The translations under genes were made by a program, and so were the position numbers. From Artocarpus heterophyllus (taxonomy: Eukaryota > Streptophyta > Magnoliopsida > Rosales > Moraceae), in NCBI GenBank assembly GCA_025403435.1, contig CM046341.1:4969462-5033461 (forward strand): a stretch of 64,000 nucleotides of DNA. Direction: 5' to 3'. Shown here piece after piece: positions 49,695-60,049 of this stretch (positions are counted from its first letter, which is position 1; each line of letters opens with the position of its first letter). A model generated the notes under the pieces. The model was not told the origin of the DNA, searched no databases, and was given only the letters and a program-made list of their open reading frames with translations.

Positions 49695-51811
49695 CTTATA
49701 AGCTACCATATAAAGCAAAAATATGCTATAGTGTAAACCTTTCACATACTTAGTTTGCCAAACACCCTAGTATGTTTGTCCTTACAAATGATGCAATAGA
49801 ATTTAAAAGGATGGAAGTTTACTAGCCTAACCTGAATGAATGGTTCTAAAATCTACCTTACCTTAATGGGCAAAGTCTCCAAGTACGAGAGAAAACACTC
49901 ATAGTTTTGTATTAAATACTCAATATTCTAGTATGAGAGAAAAAATTATAGTCTTCTAACAAAGCAATAACAAACACTCACTAAAATAAACAACATAATA
50001 AACAAATAATGATAAACGAATAACAAAACAAAACTAAAATATAAAAATATAGCTAATTCTCCTATATTGGTAGGCAACATAAGTTGTATGACTTGACTAC
50101 TTAATTGCTTTTCACTTTCATGCTTGTATTAGTGACTGCATAATAATAGTGATACTTTAAGGCTTTTGTTCAAGATACTTGATTGGAAGGAAAAGAGTTA
50201 TAGTCATTCATATGAAGACATGCGTTGAATTTTGCTATATTATAAATGTGCAATTATATTTATTTTTATGCATTTTTAGGGTAATTTTATACGTTTATTT
50301 TTTTGAGGAAAATTTATATGTTTATTTTTAATTAAATTGTTTTCGAAAACAAGGACAAAAGAATTGATGTTTTCAAATGTTTGGTATTGTTTTCAAATGT
50401 TTTTGCATGACTTTCAAAGTAAAAATTTCAAAAACATTCTCAGCATAATTTCCCAAAAACAATTAAAACATGATAGATTTTGGACTTTCTAAGGATTTAA
50501 GCTTTCATATTAAAATGTCAATTTGTTAAGTGGAGATGCCCAATAATGTTATAAGTTGGTGTTTGTTGTTATATTTCAACCATGTGGGATTTGGGTTTCT
50601 TTAACTTTTACTTGCTCCAATAAGATGGTGCTTTCTTTAGAATCACCAATCTTATGGATCAAGTCACTTGTTTGAGCTGGTTGAGCCTTGATACCATGAT
50701 GGAATCCTTGTTATGGTTTCTTTTACTTTCTCATTTGATTATTGTTGTTAGGTCGAGAGCCTCTAAACCTTAGCTAGTGCGCCTTCCTCTCTAAGGCTTT
50801 AAGCCTCCATATCTTAGGTCTTGTGCCTCCCTCTCCCAAGGTCCTGTACCTTCAAACATTTAGGTTGTGAGCCTCTAATTCTCAAGATGTGCATCCTGAG
50901 CAGTTTCATTATTTGTTCTTGACACTCTTTACGCCTTTGACAATTGACATCCCTTTTATAGCGCCTGTGTGCCATTGATAATTGTTATCTCTATGTAACT
51001 ATTTTCCTTTGCCTTTATTTTCTTAAAAAAGCAACAAAAAAAAAAAAAAAAAGAGGAGGAGGAGAAGAAGAAGAAGAAGAAGAAAGCACAAAAAAAAAAA
51101 AAAAGAGAAAAAAAAAAGAGAGAGGAAAAAAAACAAACAAAAGAAAAAGAAAAAATAAAAACAAAAAAATGCCAACAAGATTAGAATCTCTTAAAGAAGC
51201 TGCATTTTGGGGGCCATATTAAGGAAAGTATATATTAATAGTTTTGACATTATTCGTATTTGCTTTTATATAGAGGAAATTTTTTTTATTTTTTTGAAGG
51301 ATAAATATTTTTATTTTAGTTTAGGTAACTTGTCTCTTTATGCACTATGTAATGTATATTTTATATTTCCTAAAATAAGTGTATTTATATGGAGCCCCAT
51401 TCATAAAGCTCCTCATTAGTGAATCCTCTTTCTTTGTTTATTGTCTGTATATGAAAACATATTGTCGAATCACGTTAAATCTCTTTCTTCTTCTTCTCTT
51501 ATGTTTTTTACTTTTCTTATTTAATTTCATAAAAAACCCCTAATTTATAAATTAACAAAGAAATAGACTAAAAAAATTAAAATTACAATGGGAATAAAAC
51601 ATAATGTAAATCTTTATAGTACCTAATTTGGAGAATGGTCGGTAAAGTTGAGTTTAACCTTACAGAGTGTGGTAGAGCATAAGCTAAAGATTTAAATAAT
51701 CATTACAAAATATGAAAAAAAATATTTTATTTCTATAATAAACTTATACATGTGCAAAAAAATAGATTTAAAAAGACCCCATCATTAACCACCCTCTCTA
51801 TAATAATTTTA
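49695..51811. other. Intergenic; repeats and purine tract
   Basis: A truncated Tourist-like end (GCCAAACACCCTA) lies near 49758-49769. At 50750-50900 a motif like GGTC-x-TGTGCCTCC recurs about every 25-30 bp. A nearly pure purine tract runs from 51028 to 51165. No gene is recognised. Confidence 0.5.
51028..51165 (+). repeat. Long purine (A/G) tract
   Basis: About 130 bp that are almost only A and G on the plus strand, including GAG and GAA triplet runs (51052-51086). Such tracts can adopt triplex structures; no gene link is visible. Confidence 0.85.
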
Positions 51812-52284
51812 GGGTTATTTTCATTTTTATATCCTATATTTTAAGGTTATATAAATTTTATACCTTGTATTTTGAATTTTAACATTATTATACCTTAACA
51901 TTTTAAATTTATGTTAAATTTTTACCTTTCTTAGATCAAAGTTTAATTTTGACTTTATAAAATACTTAAATGTCCTTCACATTTTGAAAATTTCAGCTTT
52001 TTCTCCAACCTTTTCATTTCTTTTTCAGTTTTTTACTTTGTAAAATACTTAAATATCTTTTATATTTTGAAAATTTTAGCTTTTTCTTAAAATTTTTATG
52101 TACTTGTCAGTTTTCATCTAAGGGTGTTTAAGTCCTTTTGTGGTCAAAATCAAACATTGACATGAAAATGTAAAAATTTAACATAAATTTAAAATGTAAA
52201 GGCATAAAAGTGTTAAGTTTAAAATACAAGATATAATTTTTGATAAGCTTAAAACACAAGATATAAAAATAAAAATATCCCAAT
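51812..52284. mobile_element. Inverted-repeat element (MULE-MITE-like)
   Basis: The left arm begins GGGTTATTTTCATTTTTATATC and the right arm, reversed, begins GGGATATTTTTATTTTTATATC; the arms stay alignable for over 120 bp (shared ACATTTTAAATTTATG and TTAAATTTTTAC). Flanks AATAATTTT and AATAATTAT match at 8 of 9 bases, a candidate Mutator-type 9-bp duplication. The core holds a second, 83-bp direct duplication around AAAATACTTAAAT (51959 and 52042). Confidence 0.7.
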
Positions 52285-53412
52285 AATTATACATGTGCAA
52301 AAAATATTTATTTAAAAAGACCAGATCATTGACCCTCCCTTCCAAGTTCCACTTCCAACCCATCCATGTGAGAAAAACTACACATAACCTAATCTATTAG
52401 GTGTAGTGTGAAAAGCAGGTTAATAAATCAGGCCAACAACTTTGCTTTTTATTATTCAACCATAACTTTATCCATTATCAAAATCATATGTGACATTAAG
52501 GATCTCCACCTACAAGGAACTCCTCCTATGTGAATCAGTTGTGAACATTTTAAAATTATTAGTTAAGATTGAAATGATTTGTTTTATAAATTTAACAGTT
52601 AAAAAAATAAAAAAAAAAACCAAAGGGTATGACTGATAACTAATAAGGATACGCATTTCTTTTAAATTGTTTTACATCAGTTATAATTTGTCTGAAATTT
52701 CATCCCCCCATGAGCCATCATTCCATTTATGAAAAGCACTTCACAGAATAAATGGTATTTGACATAATAGTTAAAACTATTGGTTAAAACTATAAATATT
52801 ATAACATATTAAAGTTTTATATTGTAACAGCTATTTTTCTTTTTACTATAATATGTAAAAGTTTTATATTATTTTTAACTGAAACATTAGTTAAAACCAT
52901 TGGTTGTCAAACAAGCTAAAAATAAAAAAGAACACGAAAAAACGTATTACATAGGCTCTGTTTGGTTTCGTTCTCAGAAATTTTTAAAAATGTTTTCGTA
53001 TATTTTTTGAGACAAAAATTTAAAAAATATTTTCAGTATAATTCACAAAAATTCTTATTTTTTAAAACAAAAATATTTTTATTTATTTTAAAAATAATAG
53101 TAGACAGATCCATTGTGTGATTTTTGTCACGTGTCAACGCGATAGAAGATACGCACCGTGCTGTGGCATATTCCCACCCACCTATTGTCAACCAATCAAG
53201 TCAGCAAAACCAACAAAATAATTCCTGGAAAAAAAAAAAATCCAATAAAATAATAATATCCCATACCATAACCTTGTCCATTCCTATACCTTATTACAGC
53301 CAAACCGCCGCGTACCACAGCAGCAAAACCAATCTTTCGTTAATTCCTACAAACCTCGTTTTGTTTCTCTCTCCTCTCTTTCTCTCTTAGGTCTGGTTTT
53401 TTTCTTCTTCCA
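52285..53412. other. Upstream region of the GIP-like gene
   Basis: Contains the MITE at 52752-52916 and, from about 52956, CTCTGTTTGGTTTCG followed by AT-rich text like the ends of other foldback elements here. The CT-rich leader (53365-53412) directly precedes the start codon. No clear TATA box was identified. Confidence 0.5.
52752..52916. mobile_element. Tourist-like MITE (165 bp)
   Basis: Left end ATGGTATTTGACA and right end TTGTCAAACAAGC form an inverted repeat, with TAA directly on both sides (52749-52751 and 52917-52919). Internal TAAAAGTTTTATA motifs and length match the other three copies. It sits about 500 bp upstream of the GIP-like gene. Confidence 0.7.
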
Positions 53413-54702
53413 ATGGCTCCTTCTTGTTCTTTTTCACTTCAATTTCTTCTTCTTTTCCTTCTTGAATTTACTTCCTTTTTGTGCTTTGGCACATTTTCCC
53501 ATGCCCAAATCACTCCAACTCTTGTTCTCCCTATCACCAAAGATGTTTCCACTCTGCAATACTTGACCAGCGTTGACCATGGAAATCCACTCGTGCCCAC
53601 CAACCTCGTACTCGATCTCAGCGGTCCATTCCTCTGGATAGACTGTGATTCGCGTGATCTTTACAATTCTGGCCGTCCGATCTCACGTGGGTCCATTTTT
53701 TGCCCGGCAGCCAAGTCAAACTCCCGTGGCAATTCAGACGATCAAACTGATGTTTGTGCGATTTTCACGGAAAACACGATCGGGAAAGTTGGCGGTCGAG
53801 GGGAAATCGTGGACGACATCCTGGCCGTTGACCTGGTCGACCGCTCAAAGGGAGATGAAATCAGAGCCGTTGGTAAGTACATGTACCGAAACTTCCTCTT
53901 TGCTTGCGCGGAAAAATCACTATTGAAGGGCTTAGCCAGTGGGGCCAAAGGAATGCTAGGCCTCGGAAGGAATCGAATTTCGCTTCCATCACAGTTTTCT
54001 TCTTCTCTCGACTCAAAACGACAATTCACTTTGTGCTTGTCGTCGTCAAACGGTGTCGTTTTGCATGAAAACGGTCGTTACGGGTCTTATTTCGGCTCCG
54101 AAGTTTTTAACTCACTAGTCTACACCCCTCTGCTAAATGGGCAAGGTGATTCACAAAACGACTACTTTATTAACTTGAAGTCAATTAGAATTGGTGGAAA
54201 AAGATTGTCGTTTGATGTGGAAAAGGCTAAGCTAAGCACAGTTGTTCCTTATACGACTATGGAGGGCTCAATTTATGCCGTATTTGTTAAAGCTTACGAA
54301 AGAGCTGCTTTGTCTGTGAACATGAAGAGAGTGGAATCTGTGGCGCCTTTTGGGCTTTGTTTTGAGGCCCAAACAATTCCAAAAACACAGTATGGGCCTC
54401 AAGTTCCTGATGTTGAGTTGGGCCTGCAAAGTGAGATGGTGAAGTGGAGGATTCATGGAAGGAATTCTATGGTGAAAGTGAGTGACCAAGTGATGTGTTT
54501 GGGGTTCTTAGATGGGGGTTTGGACTTGGGGGCTTCTGTCGTTTTAGGGGGTTTTCAGTTGGAAGATGTCGTTTTGCACTTTGATGTGGGATCTTCTAGG
54601 ATGGGCTTTAGTCCTTCTCTGTTGAAATGGAAAAGAAGTTGCTCTGACTTTGGATTTGGTGCTATTCCTGTAGTCCTTGTGACAAGAAAGAGTGATTTGT
54701 AA
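53413..54702 (+). CDS. Secreted aspartic-protease-like inhibitor (GIP/EDGP/TAXI type)
   Basis: A single-exon 429-residue protein. Residues 1-31 are a signal peptide (Leu/Phe-rich core, cleavage likely after FSHA). The A1 pepsin fold follows: LVLDLSGPFLWIDC (68-78), MLGLGR (181-186), STVVPYT (285-291) and CLGFLDGG (362-369). The first catalytic DTG is DLSG and the second Asp motif is STVVPYT, so protease activity is not expected. This is the state of carrot EDGP, soybean basic 7S globulin, wheat TAXI and Nicotiana GIPs, secreted proteins that bind and inhibit microbial cell-wall glycanases. The mature part has eight Cys (78, 97, 115, 165, 208, 316, 362, 410), fewer than the twelve usual in TAXI/EDGP, so it belongs to a side branch and its target is unknown. 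A role in apoplastic defence is inferred from the family. Confidence 0.9.
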   Translation: MAPSCSFSLQFLLLFLLEFTSFLCFGTFSHAQITPTLVLPITKDVSTLQYLTSVDHGNPLVPTNLVLDLSGPFLWIDCDSRDLYNSGRPISRGSIFCPAAKSNSRGNSDDQTDVCAIFTENTIGKVGGRGEIVDDILAVDLVDRSKGDEIRAVGKYMYRNFLFACAEKSLLKGLASGAKGMLGLGRNRISLPSQFSSSLDSKRQFTLCLSSSNGVVLHENGRYGSYFGSEVFNSLVYTPLLNGQGDSQNDYFINLKSIRIGGKRLSFDVEKAKLSTVVPYTTMEGSIYAVFVKAYERAALSVNMKRVESVAPFGLCFEAQTIPKTQYGPQVPDVELGLQSEMVKWRIHGRNSMVKVSDQVMCLGFLDGGLDLGASVVLGGFQLEDVVLHFDVGSSRMGFSPSLLKWKRSCSDFGFGAIPVVLVTRKSDL

Positions 54703-56440
54703 TTTGTAGTATAAATACCAGGAGGCATTTCTTAAGTGAAGATGTCTGAGTTTTTGGAGGAGTTCCCAATTTTTTGTTTTGGGCTTCTTGCCTATTTTCT
54801 GTGTTTAGAAGGCTAATCAAAAGAAATGTTTGTAATTTAGTTGATACAAATAACTTCCTGTTGATGTACCTTTTACTTAGTAGATACCCCTTAAGAGGGT
54901 TTTGTAATTGGGTTAAATTTGGTGCCATTTTGGTAGTAATTATATTGCTCTTATCATGATATACCTGATTCTCTAATATATTTGAGATAGAAGAAATGAA
55001 GAAAAGTTTTCTTTTAGAGCAGTTTTAAATTGCCCCGTTGAGCTACAGACTAGGACCCGGTCCCACATGGTGGGGCCCACCCCATGTGAGGGGCCCGGGC
55101 TACAACCCAAATGGACCGAAAAGAGTTTTTTTTTTTGAACAATTCAAAAGAGAAAAGAACAATTCAAAAGAGAAAAGAGGCATATATTCAAACTTGAACG
55201 AAGTCATAACCTACAACATTGAAATCCAACGGCATTGTTTTGGTCGACTTGCAAAATTGCATGATTCAATTCCGTTTAAAATGATAGCAAGTTTCCAAGC
55301 TCATAAACCGGATACTTCAATATTATCTGCTCTGTATCGCAATTGTTTTAAAATTTCAGCTTGTTTAAGCAAATATTTCGTTGCCAGTAAATATCAATGA
55401 CTATACTTAGTCAAATAGTCTCACATGGATCATAAAACGTGAGAGACAGGAATTTGAGCTCTATAATTAAATTTTGTATTGTCATTTCCAGCAAGAGTAT
55501 CAAGTTTTTTGCAATAGCCATTTTCTAAATAAGTATTATGTGAAGGCTATTTAATTACTCCAATAATCCACATACCCAAGGTATGACAATTTGCAACTCA
55601 TCCTCTTTTTAGCAGCCAGGCTACTAATTAAAAAAAATTCAAAATTATCATTGAGTTAAAATAAATAAATAAAAATAATATTTGACTGATCAATTTTTTT
55701 AAAATCACAAAATAAAAAAAAATCTTTCTATCTTATTATTCAAAAACTTTATGCTTTTCTCAGGCAACAAGCTCAACGAGAAATTGGATGCAGTCAACTT
55801 GTCTTTCTTAACCTGTAAACAATCACTTTGAAAGTCTGATTCAACACTTATGGTTAAAGAATGAAGAGGGAATTTGAAGCTAAAAAAAAAACGATTTTTT
55901 TCTTTTTCGATTTATTTTTATGGTTTGTTCGTGATGAGAAATATTTATTGATTTGTAAATCATATCTGGCAAAACAAAAGGGATCTATTAGGCATCTCAT
56001 TGGCCAAAGCTAGAAGCTAGGCGGAGTTGGGCTCAACGGCGGTTGGGAGTGACGAGTTTTCCAAAGTTAATGAATGTGTTCATGGTGTAGTAGTTTTGCA
56101 AGAGGGTTTTTCTCAATCTTAGATCTGTTTCTCTTTTTTTTTTGAAATAATTTTGTATACAAATCATATGTAGGAGCGTTTATTTTCTTTTGGTGGACCA
56201 TTTTTTTCTTCCATTGATCTAAAACTAAAAGTAATTCTCCATCCTTAGATTATTGAGAATTATTTCAGTCTCCACTCTTCATTATTTTAGGTCTTGTTTT
56301 TGGTAGAAAAATATTGACTATTTTCGTACATGTGGACTCATTGTGCTCAATAAGTAGTCTTTTTTCTTTTCTCAAAAAAAATAACATAACATAAAATAAA
56401 AAAGAGTAGTGTTAAAAACTACTATGTCAGGCCCGTCTTA
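54703..56440. other. Downstream of the GIP-like gene; no gene recognised
   Basis: The 3' UTR probably ends within the first few hundred bases. A GC-rich hairpin lies at 55054-55100. An ORF of 120 codons at 55038-55400 crosses the hairpin and matches nothing I recognise. Confidence 0.5.
55054..55100. repeat. GC-rich imperfect palindrome
   Basis: ACCCGGTCCCACATGGTGGG pairs with the reverse of CCCACCCCATGTG and AGGGGCCCGGG across a short loop, giving arms of roughly 20 bp with small bulges. It contrasts with the AT-rich surroundings. Confidence 0.7.
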
Positions 56441-56607
56441 TAGGGTGTTTGACAGGGTGGTTGAGACCATTAGTTAGAACAGTTTTTATTATAACATATG
56501 AGAGCTTTACACTGTAGTAAATTTTTTTTTGTTATTATAGTATGTGAGAGTTTTATACTGTTTATAACTGAAAAAGTAGTTCGGTCTCCTTTTTGCTAAA
56601 CACCCTG
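56441..56607. mobile_element. Tourist-like MITE (167 bp)
   Basis: TAGGGTGTTTGA and CTAAACACCCTG are inverted termini, flanked by TTA on both sides (56438-56440 and 56608-56610). The internal GAGAGCTTTACACTGTAGTAA motif recurs in the copy at 18431. No coding capacity. Confidence 0.82.
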
Positions 56608-57414
56608 TTACTGAGCAACTCTTATTATCCTGTGTGGCCCAGCGGACAGCATGCCAATCTCCATCTGATCTAGACTATATTTTGGCTACATGCTTCAACG
56701 GCTATACATTGGCAATATTTTTTTTCTTTTTTTTTTTTTTTAAGAATTTTCATAAATTCTCTCTTTGAATCTTACATTTATAATATCATACGTTTGACAC
56801 AACTTAAATATGTAATATATGTGAGTGGTAGTATGATACTGAAATAAATAAACATATTTTTTAAAGTGTGACATAACATGCAATCTCTCTCTCTTTTTAG
56901 AAATATTAGAAGCATTTTGGGAATACACAGAGTTAATATTTGCATGGTCTTCAATATGACGGCTATTTTTATGAGTTACTATATATAATGGCAATATTGA
57001 AGCATCTGACAACTGCTTAATTAAGTTGGGGTACAAAATTATATCGTCGGTCAATTAATTTAAATTTAAAGGGATCATATACAGAAACTGTATGCCCATG
57101 CTTTTGTTTTATTAAGATTGAAGGGATATCCTATAATTTATTCACTTTTTTTCAAAGAAAAAAAAATTGTTCGGATATTGATCAGTTACTATTGGACACA
57201 TATGACGACGTTACAAAGGTGATAAGAACACACGTATTACACAACATTTTTTTAATTCACGTATTGGAACATTAATCTCATTAAAAAGTTAAAAATTCAT
57301 TCCTAAAAAAAGGTTAGAAATTCGTGATTGCACGTATAGTGTAAGCAGAAAAATATCTAATTTATATCAAAGATAAAAAGTTTAAATTTCCCACACTCAA
57401 TTTAAAAAAGAAAG
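56608..57414. other. Intergenic; no gene recognised
   Basis: AT-rich with a T tract (56718-56741) and no supported exon. A minus-strand 104-codon ORF (56740-57054) has no recognised domain. Confidence 0.5.
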
Positions 57415-58556
57415 TTAAAAATTCCTGAAGTGTGAGCAGGTTGCGCCTGTAGGCAGAAGTGAAGAACTAAAGCCAAGCGTTGTTCTCGTCAGATCAAACT
57501 TCAAAGAGTCGTCCTCCAATTGATGCCCTTCCGAGACGATTGAGGCCTTGCCTTTAATCCCCCATCAACAAATCCCAAACACAAAACGTCCCTGTTAAAT
57601 CTCACCGTTAAATTAGCACCAAGGATCCTCCAATTCAAACTCGCCATTTTTCCTGGTAACTCGAGATCGATCACAGGCACCCTCGGTCCCCCCTTGGCCC
57701 AATGCACATTCTTAGTACTCAAACACGCGCTGAATGGGGCCACCGACGCAACCCTTGTGATATTCCTTGCGGTGGCTCTCTTCACAAAATCACCAACAAC
57801 AGCTTTGTAGACTGCGCTATGCAAAACGCTATAAGGAGTTGTGGTACTAATTTTAGTCCCGCCAACTCCCTTTTGGTTGATGTCAAGCAAAGGGGTGTCA
57901 AAGTCGACAACCTTTTGTCAATTTTGATTGATTTCACATTTACAAAATACTCGCCTTCGGATGGGTGAGCGAGAGGGGTGCAGACAAGCCAATTGGACCA
58001 CCGAGGAACCCATAAGGCCTGCCGCCGATGGAAAGGTCTCCAAAACTGTACTCGTTCGAAGAAGGTATGCAGAGGGTGAACTTTGAAGCAAGATTATACC
58101 TCCAGGAGAGCTTCATCGGTAACGACATTTGCGGGTGTCCTTCTGAGGCCAAGTATACCATTAGTATCCTTGGCAAGGCCCTTCAATAAGCTGCTTGAAT
58201 CCACGCAAGAGAAAACCAAGTGAGTAGAATAAGTAGTAGGCAACGACATCCTGCAGTTTGTCACGTGCACGATGACGATGTCATCGCTTAGCTTGCTGGA
58301 CACGGCAAGGTTTTTGATGTTGAAAGGGTTAAGCGACGACATGGAACATGTGGTGCTCTTACTACATGTGTAATTTGATATTGCTCTGCACTCACTCAAG
58401 CCGCAGGGGACCGAACGACGTGTCGTTGAGGAGTTGTGCTTGTCACTAGCCAACGAAAGGAACTGTCCTCCGAGATCGATCGGGGCGTGGATGTTGGCCG
58501 GAGGAGATCCTATTTCGAAGGAAGTGAAGTATTGGAGGGTTTTTTCGTTTTAAAGT
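57415..58556 (-). pseudogene. Broken aspartic-protease-like (EDGP/7S-globulin-type) gene
   Basis: Minus-strand homologue of the secreted protein family at 53413, split over several frames. From the 5' side: LQYFTSFEIGSPPANIHAP then DLGGQFLSL (58548-58450, where the catalytic DTG would be), VPCGLSECRAI (about 58400), LVFSCVDSSSLLKGLA with GILGLRR (58230-58140), FTLCIPSSNEYSFGDLSIGG (58080-58010), TPYSVLHSAVYKA, VASVAPFSACLST, then CLGFVDGG (about 57560). The C-terminus TTLGFSSSLL lies in another frame and ends at TAA 57415. No signal peptide or start codon is visible, and there are at least three frame breaks, so it is a pseudogene. It lies 2.7 kb from the intact gene in the opposite orientation. 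Its text is closer to EDGP/basic 7S globulin than to its neighbour. Confidence 0.88.
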
Positions 58557-59079
58557 GCATTATTGGAATTTGATTTCGAATGTTTTTAATTCTTCCAGAA
58601 TCCGTATTCTTTACTCCCAAGATGCAAAGAAGTAACATCACAAATCATCTCACCCAAATATCAATTTATATGGGTACGACAAACTTGATATTGATAATTT
58701 AAAAAAAAAAAACATTGAACTTTTATATTTTATTGCAGCAACCCAAAGACCAAAGTAACGCAATACGTAAAGGTAAAAATTCAGCATGCATGATAAGCAA
58801 AGGAGAGGAACCAACTAGTATCAAGGTGTCCTACACATCTAGTTAGGTTGGCACTTGCAAAAAAAATATCATACACTAAGAGTCTGTTTGGTATCATTTT
58901 AGTTTTTCATTTTTTCAAACAAAAAAACAAAAATATTACTTTTGTTTTTTTTAAAATAAAAAACATGTTTGATACCATTTATTTGTTTTTCGTTTTTTAA
59001 AACAAGAAAAAAAGTGTTAGGTAACAATAATTTTGATACATATTTTTTTAAACATGAACAAAAATATCATAAACTCGTG

Positions 59080-60049
59080 GTTAGGGTCAAGGTTGCGTGG
59101 GGGATGGGGTTGGGTCACACTCCAAGACTGGGGTCGAGTTTCAAGGTTGGGGTCGATTTTCAAGACCGGGGTCTAGATCTGGGGTCGGGGTCGAGTTTCA
59201 AAACCAGGGTCTAGATCTAGAGCCGAGGTTGGGGTCGGGATCGGGTTTTAAGACTAGGGTTGGGTTATAGGACTAGGTCCAAGATACAAGACCAAGATCA
59301 GGTTCTAGGACGGGGTTGGGATTCGAGATAGAGTTTACGTTGGGGTCGAGATGCGGTACGGGGTTCAGGTTTTGGAAGTTGGGACTAGGGTTGAGGTCAA
59401 AATCTAGGACAAATGTTTGGATCTAGGACCAGTATTGGAATTCGAAGCCTGGGTCAAGGGTCGAGGTTAGGTTTCGGGATTGAGACTAGAGTCAGGATCT
59501 AGGACTAGGGTCGTGGCCTGGATCGGGGTCGAGATCGGATGTCAAGGTTAAGGCCAAGATCTAGGAGTGGGGTTAGAGTCGAGGTTAAGGACAGGTTCTG
59601 AGACCAAGGATAGGGTGGGGTTTCGAGACCAGGGTGTTATCGATATCTGGGACAGGTGTCGGGATCTAAAGCAATGGTCAGGATCCAAAGCCAGGGTTAA
59701 GGGTCGGAGCAGGGGTCGGGATCCAAGACCAAGGTTGAGGTCAAGGTCGGGTTCTTGGACTGAGATTGGGGTCAATATTAGGCCCAAGACCAAGATCGAG
59801 ATTAGGTTTCGGGACTAGAATTGGGCTAGAATTCAGGATCGATGTTAGGATCCAAGATCGGGGTTAGGATCTAAGATCGAGGTTAGGATTCGGGTTAGGT
59901 TTTAGGACTGGGGTTGGGGTTAGGGTCAGGTTCTAAAGCCAAGTTCGAAGTCAGGGTTGGAATTAGGCTCAAGGTCGGGACCCGAGACCAGGGATTGGAG
60001 TAGGGATCCAAGATAGAGGTCGGGGTTTGAAGTTGGGGTCGGGTTCTAG
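59080..60049 (+). repeat. Minisatellite, G-rich on the plus strand
   Basis: Dozens of degenerate units built from GGGTC, GGGAT, GGTTGGGGTC, TCTAGGAC and CAAGACCA. C content on this strand is low and G content high over nearly 1 kb. Confidence 0.85.
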
